A DNA stretch of 38,332 nucleotides, taken from contig PBZD01000072.1 of assembly GCA_002729875.1 (NCBI GenBank), forward strand, positions 1 through 38,332, given 5' to 3'. Of this stretch, positions 32,632 through 38,332 are shown piece after piece. A model generated the notes under the pieces. It was given only the letters and a program-made list of their open reading frames with translations, made no database searches and was not told the DNA's origin. The stretch comes from Chromatiales bacterium (lineage in GTDB: Bacteria > Pseudomonadota > Gammaproteobacteria > Steroidobacterales > GCA-2729495). A program made the translations under genes and the position numbers. How positions within the stretch are numbered: the first letter of the stretch is position 1; each line of letters begins with the position of its first letter.

Positions 32632-34179
32632 TCAGTCCGCCTGCGTCACACGTAATACTTCTTCAAGAGTGGTGGCTCCATCCAGTACCTGGCAAATGCC
32701 TGCTTCACGAATGCTCGGGCTTTGGGTGCGGGCATATTGTTCAAGCTGATGCTCGCCTGCACCGTCATGGATCATGGTGCGAAATTTATCATCGATGGAA
32801 ATGACTTCATAAATGCCGCAGCGCCCCCTGAAACCCTCACCGAGTGCTGAGCCTTCCGGAGGCCGATACAGTATCGGCGGATTCGTATGGTCGGCACCTA
32901 ACTCCTTGCACTCATGCTCCAGAGCCGGGTGGCCCTGCTTGGTATCCGGATCCAGCACCCGCACGAGTCGCTGGGCAATAACCCCGATCAGGCTCGAGGA
33001 CAGCAGGAAAGGTTCGACACCCATATCACGGAGCCGGGTGATGGCACCTACTGCGGTATTCGTATGCAGGGTCGACAGCACCAAGTGGCCCGTCAAACTG
33101 GCTTGCACGGCGATTTCAGCGGTTTCCAGGTCACGGATCTCGCCGACCATAACGATGTCCGGATCCTGACGCAAAATGGCGCGCAGTCCGCGGGCAAATG
33201 TCATGTCGACCTTGGTGTTAACTTGTGACTGGCCGACCCCATCAATGTAATACTCGATCGGATCCTCGACAGTCATGATGTTGCGTGAATCATTGTTGAT
33301 ACGCTCAAGTGCCGCATACAGCGATGTGGTTTTACCCGAACCGGTTGGTCCGGTTACGAGAATAATGCCGTGCGGCCTGTGTATCATCTTATCGACGGCT
33401 TGTTGCGTTTCATGCGACATGCCGAGCTGGGCCAGATCAAGGCGGCCTGCGTGCTTGTCCAAAAGCCTGAGCACGACACGTTCACCATGACCGGACGGCA
33501 TGGTTGATACGCGTACATCCACAGCACGTCCCGCAATGCGCAATGAGATGCGACCGTCCTGCGGCAGGCGCTTCTCGGCTATATCCAGTTTCGACATGAC
33601 CTTGATCCGGGAGACAACCAGTGGTGCGACGGCACGGCGTGACTGCAGGACCTCGCGTAAAATCCCGTCAACTCGAAAGCGCACTACGAGGCGATTTTCA
33701 AATGGCTCGATATGGATATCAGATACGTTGTCCTTGACGGCCGATGTCAGGACTGCATTGATAAGGCGAATGATCGGTGCATCGTCATCGCTCTCGAGAA
33801 GGTCAGATGGTTCCGGTAATTCCTGTGCGGCGCGGAACAGGTCATCGTCAGGCGAAAGGCCATCGACCATGGCAATTTTAGCGTGTGATTCCTGCTCATA
33901 GAATTTAGTAATCCGTGCATTAAACTGTTCCGGTGTGACGACTTCGGTGTGTAGCGGACAGTCTATAAAACGGCGGGCTTCAGACAGGCTTGTCAGGCTC
34001 GCATCATTGCGCATCAGGGTTAGTGCCAGTCCTGATTCATAGCCATAAACGAGCAGACCATGACGTTTGGCGAAAGAGAATGGTAACAGTCGGCGACCAT
34101 CAGCGGTCTCGATTTCTTTCGGTTCGGTCGAAGATGTCGTGTCGAGCGACAGATCTTCGGGAGGCAATGCCGTCGCCAT
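32632..34179 (-). CDS. gspE: type II secretion ATPase GspE lacking the zinc motif
   Basis: Cytoplasmic hexameric ATPase that powers pseudopilus assembly. An N-terminal GspL-binding domain (about 30-100) precedes the RecA-like core: Walker A GPTGSGKT (277-284), Asp box VEDPIEYY, Walker B DPDIVMVGEIRD and His box LSTLHTN. Most GspE proteins have a CxxC...CxxC zinc subdomain after IAQRLVR; here the first pair reads VLDPDT and the second PPEGSALGE (residues 409-452), so all four cysteines are gone although the following GFRGRCGIYE is normal. Length 515 is usual. Four bases separate it from gspD. Confidence 0.94.
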   Translation of the reverse strand: MATALPPEDLSLDTTSSTEPKEIETADGRRLLPFSFAKRHGLLVYGYESGLALTLMRNDASLTSLSEARRFIDCPLHTEVVTPEQFNARITKFYEQESHAKIAMVDGLSPDDDLFRAAQELPEPSDLLESDDDAPIIRLINAVLTSAVKDNVSDIHIEPFENRLVVRFRVDGILREVLQSRRAVAPLVVSRIKVMSKLDIAEKRLPQDGRISLRIAGRAVDVRVSTMPSGHGERVVLRLLDKHAGRLDLAQLGMSHETQQAVDKMIHRPHGIILVTGPTGSGKTTSLYAALERINNDSRNIMTVEDPIEYYIDGVGQSQVNTKVDMTFARGLRAILRQDPDIVMVGEIRDLETAEIAVQASLTGHLVLSTLHTNTAVGAITRLRDMGVEPFLLSSSLIGVIAQRLVRVLDPDTKQGHPALEHECKELGADHTNPPILYRPPEGSALGEGFRGRCGIYEVISIDDKFRTMIHDGAGEHQLEQYARTQSPSIREAGICQVLDGATTLEEVLRVTQAD

Positions 34180-34182
34180 CGT

Positions 34183-36162
34183 TCAGTCCTCGGGGGGTTC
34201 TGCCGTTTCCTGCGGTTTGAGGTCGCGAAGGTCAATAACGGGGGGTGTCGCCGGCAGAGACGGCGACAGGTCGGGCAGGAGCTTGGGCATGGTTTCCTGG
34301 TTAAGTTGCAGGTCGCGAATGTAGTTGTATTTCTGATTTGTTTCCAATGCCGTCTGCTGTTCATCGCGCAGGATGGTTGGGCGAATGAAGAACATCAGGT
34401 TGGTTTTAATTGTTTGTGTTTGGGATGATCTGAACAATGCACCGAGCAGTGGAATGCTGCCGAGCAGGGGAACCCGCTGTTCCTTCTCGCGAATGTCTTC
34501 CTGAATCAGGCCGCCCAGGACGAGTGTGCCGCCATCTTCGACAATTACAGAGGTATTGATCTTACGGTTGTTGGTGATCAGGTCGACGGCTTGCGTGCTT
34601 TCCGAGACAGATGAAACTTCCTGTTCAATCTTGAGTCGAACGGCATTACCTTCGTTGATTTGTGGTGTCAGTTTCAGCGTCAGGCCGACTTGCTGACGCT
34701 CAACAGTCTGGAAAGGATTGACCGAACCGCTGGCCGTGCCGGAGTTTGTAAAGCTACCGGTTACAAACGGTACTTCCTGGCCAACCGTAATTTCAGCTTC
34801 TTCATTGTCGAGCGTCGTCAGGATTGGCGTGCCCATAATGTTGGTGTTGGTATCAGCTTCGAGTGCTTCGACGATGGCGACGAAACTAAGGCCTGAATCG
34901 GACAACCGGCCCAGGCCAAAGCTCACGCCGTTGTTCAGCCCCGCAACGTCGGTGGTATCGCCAAGGACGCTCTGAGCCAGGCCGGTTACACCGGTCAGAC
35001 CGTCAAACTGTGTAATGCCCATCGCGTTCTCCAGGTCGGGATCCCCGATGGCCCACGTGACGCCAAGGTCAGCAGCTTTTTCGGCAGAGACTTCAACGAT
35101 GATAGTTTCCAGCAGAACCTGGAGCCGGCGGATATCGAGCTTGTCGATAACCAGTTCCATGGAGCGCATAACTTTAGGTGGGGCGGTGATGATCAGTGCA
35201 TTGGTAGGAGTATCGGCCCAGATCGTAATATCGCCGGTCGCGGCCGGGCCGCCCTGTTGATTGGCAGCCTTCTGATACTGGGTCTGTAGTTTGGTGGCCA
35301 ATTCTTCAGCGTCGGCATAGCGCAGGTAGCGGACCCGGGTATCACCCCCTTCTTCGAGCGGGGTGTCCAAATGGGTGATTAATGCACGAATCCGCAGACG
35401 TTTGGTTTTTTCTCCGCTGATCAGCACACTGTTGGTGCGATCGTCGGCAACAACGGTCGGCAAGTTACCCGCAGCAGCGCCGGCCTGACTGCGCGCACCC
35501 TGATTCAGTGAGCTAACGATACGGACAATTTGGGTGGCTGAGGCATTATCGAGTCGAATGACATCAAAATCTTCATCTCCGGCCTGGTCGATACGGTGAA
35601 TAATATTCAGCATTCGCGTTACGTTAGCCGCCCGATCGGAAATGATCAGCATGTTTGAGGCCGGGTGGGCAGCAAGGTGGCCATATTGCGGAATCAGGGG
35701 CCGCAGGATGGGGACCAGTTGTGCTGCGGATACATTGTGAATGTTAATGACCTGGGTGACGATATCGTCACCCAGGTCAGTCAGCCCGTTGCCCGCCATC
35801 TGCCGCGCATTGGAATCAGGGAGAATTTTGATGACATCACCGGCTGGGATAGCCACGAACCCATAGACTTGCAGAATCGACAGGAAAGTCTCGTAGAAAG
35901 CATCGGCGCTCATTGGCACCGATGACAGCATGGTAACCTGGGCCTTGACCCGCGGGTCGATAATGAAATTCTTTTCGGTGACTTCGCCCACCGCTTCGAT
36001 GACCTGGCGAATGTCGGCATCTTTATAGTTGGGTGTAATTGTTGCGTCCTGTGCCCAAGCATGCAGTCCGCAAAGTAGCCCGATCAAGACTAGCAACGGG
36101 GTCCAGTTTCTCGAAATGGTGCCGGAAGGTTTCATTTGCAAACGGTTTAACAGTCTGGTCAT
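34183..36162 (-). CDS. gspD: type II secretion outer-membrane secretin GspD
   Basis: Outer-membrane secretin that forms the exit channel. A signal peptide (helix about 22-37, ending HAWAQ|D) is followed by N0 (about 42-110), the three N1-N3 domains, the secretin domain, and the signature VPLLGSIPLLGALFRS near 570, then an S-type tail with Glu/Pro. The 659-residue length is normal. The ATG at 36162 overlaps the gspC stop; ATG 36135 would give a more ordinary signal peptide. No lipobox is present, so targeting probably needs a pilotin encoded elsewhere. Confidence 0.94.
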   Translation of the reverse strand: MTRLLNRLQMKPSGTISRNWTPLLVLIGLLCGLHAWAQDATITPNYKDADIRQVIEAVGEVTEKNFIIDPRVKAQVTMLSSVPMSADAFYETFLSILQVYGFVAIPAGDVIKILPDSNARQMAGNGLTDLGDDIVTQVINIHNVSAAQLVPILRPLIPQYGHLAAHPASNMLIISDRAANVTRMLNIIHRIDQAGDEDFDVIRLDNASATQIVRIVSSLNQGARSQAGAAAGNLPTVVADDRTNSVLISGEKTKRLRIRALITHLDTPLEEGGDTRVRYLRYADAEELATKLQTQYQKAANQQGGPAATGDITIWADTPTNALIITAPPKVMRSMELVIDKLDIRRLQVLLETIIVEVSAEKAADLGVTWAIGDPDLENAMGITQFDGLTGVTGLAQSVLGDTTDVAGLNNGVSFGLGRLSDSGLSFVAIVEALEADTNTNIMGTPILTTLDNEEAEITVGQEVPFVTGSFTNSGTASGSVNPFQTVERQQVGLTLKLTPQINEGNAVRLKIEQEVSSVSESTQAVDLITNNRKINTSVIVEDGGTLVLGGLIQEDIREKEQRVPLLGSIPLLGALFRSSQTQTIKTNLMFFIRPTILRDEQQTALETNQKYNYIRDLQLNQETMPKLLPDLSPSLPATPPVIDLRDLKPQETAEPPED

Positions 36163-37082
36163 TGCTTTGTATTGCTGATTTCAGCCAGTTTGTCCAGGTT
36201 CAGTGAAATATCCTGCTGCTGCCCGTTACGGTCAACAGTGATAGTGACTTGCGTAGAATTGGACAGGGAATTGAATATCTGCATGCCTTGAGCCGGATTG
36301 TTCAGTGTTACGCCGTTAATCTTGGTGACCAGGTCTCCGGGCTTGAGGCCAAGGGCGAGGAACTGTTGCCGATTGCGACCCGGAAACACGCGATAGCCTT
36401 TGAGCTGCCCATTGGGCATAAACGGCTGCGGTCGGATGATCTCGGTAAACTTTGTAACATTAGATGCGATCATGCTTTGAATCGACCCGGATTTGGCTGC
36501 ACGGTTTGGTCTGGATCGGCGAACACCCGACGAGGCTGTATCGCGAAAATTATTCGGCAGACGCAGTGCCTCGAGTATACCGCCTCTGTTCAATATGACC
36601 CGATCAAAATGGACGCTGTGCAGCGCAGCGCCACCCGGGATCGAGTCCGAGACAAAATAGACCTTTTCCTTGCCGGAGCCATCGGCAATGATTGCATGGG
36701 CGATAGTCTGGTTGTCAGCACTGACGGTCGCATGTAGTTTCAGGTTGAGTTGGGTGTCCGGTGCATCATCGGGTTGTTCAACAACGACCGGGGTGATGAT
36801 GATGGTATCCGCCGTGCCGAACAGGTGTGAATCAACGATTGCCTGGTAGTTCTGTCCGCCGGGAGTAGCGGAACTATCGCTGGTGGCGAATGGTACGGGG
36901 GGCGGAGACCACAGGGATGCATCAGTTGATGGGTATAACAGCCAGGCAATCTTTGCCAGGTAATAGCCGATCAGAATCACAAATACGAGCGATACCCACA
37001 AAGGCAGGTGGTTACTCGCTTTGGCGACCAGTTGCTGGGGAGACTGAAGGCTCAAGCGAGACAAAAGATCCGGCAGATTCAC
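36159..37082 (-). CDS. gspC: type II secretion protein GspC
   Basis: Bitopic inner-membrane protein that links the platform to GspD. One membrane helix near 28-48 (PLWVSLVFVILIGYYLAKI) precedes a homology region domain (about 75-170) and a C-terminal PDZ-like domain (GLKPGDLVTKINGVTLNNPAQ near 255). The start is GTG 37082 or TTG 37085, with GGAAG at proper spacing. The 307-residue length fits GspC. It begins the gsp operon, behind a candidate promoter at 37117-37146, and faces away from clpS. Confidence 0.9.
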   Translation of the reverse strand: MNLPDLLSRLSLQSPQQLVAKASNHLPLWVSLVFVILIGYYLAKIAWLLYPSTDASLWSPPPVPFATSDSSATPGGQNYQAIVDSHLFGTADTIIITPVVVEQPDDAPDTQLNLKLHATVSADNQTIAHAIIADGSGKEKVYFVSDSIPGGAALHSVHFDRVILNRGGILEALRLPNNFRDTASSGVRRSRPNRAAKSGSIQSMIASNVTKFTEIIRPQPFMPNGQLKGYRVFPGRNRQQFLALGLKPGDLVTKINGVTLNNPAQGMQIFNSLSNSTQVTITVDRNGQQQDISLNLDKLAEISNTKQ

Positions 37083-37116
37083 CAAGTTCGCTTCCCGGTA
37101 AGGTTAGAAACCATTG

Positions 37117-37146
37117 ATAATAGACCTTTAATGGCCATGCTGTCGT
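37117..37146 (-). promoter_or_regulatory. candidate promoter of the gsp operon
   Basis: On the minus strand ACGACA, 18 bases, TATTAT; the -10 is 35 bp before the gspC start. Four of six matches at -35 and five of six at -10. Found by eye only. Confidence 0.4.
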
Positions 37147-37309
37147 AGTCCAGTTCTGGAAATTAGCACAATAATGTGTGCACAGTAAGGAGAAATATTC
37201 TTTAAAAGCATGGAACTAGGAAAATTTCATAACATAATTTGTGAAAATGGGCCGGGTCCGTTAAAGGTTGTCGTGTTATTCATGCCGCGCTGCCTGGCTC
37301 GTGTTCATA

Positions 37310-37327
37310 CCGTGCGCAATCGCACGG
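37310..37327 (+). other. hairpin upstream of clpS
   Basis: CCGTGCG, CAAT loop, CGCACGG: perfect 7-bp stem about 100 bp before clpS. No T-run follows. It may be a leader hairpin of the clpS-clpA message or a protein-binding palindrome. Confidence 0.4.
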
Positions 37328-37429
37328 ATCGTGAATGCGCACATTGCTATGATAGTCAGGGTATCAGACTGAGTCAGCAATCGATTAGCGAGTGATTGTG
37401 CGCAACCAAGATGTAGTATTGTAGCAATC

Positions 37430-37798
37430 ATGAAATACGTTTGTGTGAATACGATAATTTTGAGTGGTGAGAACGACGAGGATTATGTGCCGGGGTTGGA
37501 CGATGATCGTGGTCTGGCCATAGAAGAGGCGCGTCTGAAGGTAAAGAAACCACCCCTGTATCGGGTCGTGTTGCTTAACGATGATTATACGCCGATGGAA
37601 TTTGTCGTAGAAGTTCTCGAACTGATATTCGGGATGGATCGCCCGAAGGCAACGCGCATTATGCTCGAAGTCCACACACAGGGTAAGGGTGTCTGCGGCG
37701 TGTTTTCGTATGAAATTGCTGAAACCAAGGTTGCGCAGGTGAGTGCATTTTCAGAACAGCATCAGCACCCATTGTTGTGTACGTTAGAGGAATTATAG
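37430..37798 (+). CDS. clpS: ATP-dependent Clp protease adapter ClpS
   Basis: Adapter that delivers N-degron substrates to ClpAP. The conserved core [11 protein letters not shown] near 54, [12 protein letters not shown] near 84 and [10 protein letters not shown] at the end are intact. From ATG 37430 it has 122 residues, about 16 longer at the N-terminus than E. coli ClpS; a TTG at 37460 is an alternative start. It is 21 bp from clpA. Confidence 0.92.
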   Translation: MKYVCVNTIILSGENDEDYVPGLDDDRGLAIEEARLKVKKPPLYRVVLLNDDYTPMEFVVEVLELIFGMDRPKATRIMLEVHTQGKGVCGVFSYEIAETKVAQVSAFSEQHQHPLLCTLEEL

Positions 37799-37819
37799 AA
37801 AACAGGAATCCTGCGGAAC

Positions 37820-38332
37820 ATGCTTAGTAGTGAATTAGAATATTGTCTGAATGAGGCTTTCCAGCAGGCTCGTTCCGACCGCCATGAGTATATGACTGTC
37901 GAGCATCTGCTGCTTGCATTGCTTGAAATTCCGCGGGTGATTGAAATATTGCAGGCGACCGGCGTTGAGCTTGATCGGTTGCGAAAGGATTTGCACGATT
38001 TTATCCGTGAGTCGACACCGTTGTTGGCGATTGATGATGATCAGGAAGTTCAGCCGACTCTCGGCTTTCAGCGGGTATTGCAACGTGCGGTTTTCCATGT
38101 GCAGTCAAGCGGCAAGAAAGAAGTTTGCGGTGACAATGTGCTGGTCGCAATGTTTGGTGAAAAACAGTCCCATGCTGTTTACCTGCTGGGGTTGCACAAT
38201 GTATCTCGTCTGGATGTCATAAATTACGTGTCCCATGGTCTGAGCAAGACCGGTGAAGAGGGTGAGCAGGCCAGTGACAAGGCCGCCGGTGATAGCGCTG
38301 AGGAAGAGACGCCCAGCAGTGCACTTGACCAC
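37820..38332 (+). CDS. clpA: ATP-dependent Clp protease ATP-binding subunit ClpA (5' part)
   Basis: First 171 codons of the AAA+ unfoldase that feeds ClpP; the window ends inside it. MLSSELEYCLNEAFQQARS and HEYMTVEHLLLALLE are the ClpA N-terminal repeat domain (Clp_N), and the second Clp_N half with FQRVLQRAVFHVQSSGKKEV follows, then the acidic linker before the first ATPase module. It is 21 bp after clpS, a usual operon. Confidence 0.94.
   Translation, partial: MLSSELEYCLNEAFQQARSDRHEYMTVEHLLLALLEIPRVIEILQATGVELDRLRKDLHDFIRESTPLLAIDDDQEVQPTLGFQRVLQRAVFHVQSSGKKEVCGDNVLVAMFGEKQSHAVYLLGLHNVSRLDVINYVSHGLSKTGEEGEQASDKAAGDSAEEETPSSALDH

Larger units (their letters stand above)
37083..37429. other. 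intergenic region between gspC and clpS
   Basis: About 345 bp with divergent promoters presumably on both sides. It contains the gspC promoter candidate and a 7-bp hairpin (listed separately). A 61-codon ATG frame at 37210-37395 has no family match and no nearby ribosome-binding site, so I do not count it as a gene. Confidence 0.5.

Noticed and set aside
37210-37395. A 61-codon ATG frame before clpS
   Set aside because: AAGGAG is 17 bases from the ATG, too far, and the product has no family features.
1-38332. CRISPR arrays, tRNA/rRNA genes, insertion sequences, toxin-antitoxin or defence genes
   Set aside because: I read for direct repeats, inverted terminal repeats and known motifs and saw none; the genes are housekeeping and envelope functions.

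Overview
The window is a 38.3 kb stretch of chromosome from a gammaproteobacterium. This follows from gene content and order: nagZ-hpt, csiV-mfd, lolC/lolE/lolD-comEC-exbBD-lpxK-kdsB, the divergent rne/rluC pair, maf-yceD-rpmF-plsX-fabH, lexA, a type II secretion operon and clpS-clpA. From memory of family synteny, the central block (lol genes to plsX) resembles the region around rne in Pseudomonas aeruginosa, with genes missing and inserted. Genes are tightly packed with many 4-bp start/stop overlaps. I see no tRNA, rRNA, CRISPR array, insertion sequence or phage gene. Genus cannot be fixed from sequence reading alone.

Layout. (1) 1-3.1 kb: peptidoglycan recycling (nagZ), purine salvage (hpt), a 51-codon remnant that looks like the start of an S-methyl-5'-thioinosine/adenosine phosphorylase gene, then a PAS-GGDEF protein whose active site is degenerate but whose c-di-GMP inhibitory site is kept. 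(2) 3.1-7.8 kb, minus strand: csiV, mfd and a small exported protein. (3) 7.9-19.4 kb, plus strand apart from one DUF2062 gene: envelope biogenesis. LolCDE releases lipoproteins, ComEC takes up DNA, ExbB/ExbD energise outer-membrane processes, MsbA, LpxK and KdsB make and export lipid A/Kdo, and a low-molecular-weight tyrosine phosphatase ends the run. (4) 19.4-23.8 kb: rne and divergent rluC across a structured 417-bp leader, then maf on the minus strand. (5) 23.9-29.5 kb, plus strand: yceD-rpmF-plsX-fabH (ribosome and lipid synthesis), a DASS-family anion transporter and an L,D-transpeptidase. (6) 29.6-31.3 kb: an Lpp/OprI-like lipoprotein facing the L,D-transpeptidase across a bidirectional terminator, divergent from lexA with two LexA boxes, and an acidic small protein. 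(7) 31.4-37.1 kb, minus strand: gspC-D-E-F without the rest of the type II secretion genes. (8) 37.4 kb to the end: clpS and the start of clpA.

Most of the window is core housekeeping and envelope biology. I do not see a wholly new multi-gene system. The observations most worth a second look are the degenerate GGDEF protein with an intact I-site, the decayed phosphorylase gene, a GspE without its zinc tetracysteine motif inside a minimal gspCDEF cluster, the L,D-transpeptidase/Lpp pair with its CC-containing lipoprotein, and the strong palindromes in the rne leader.
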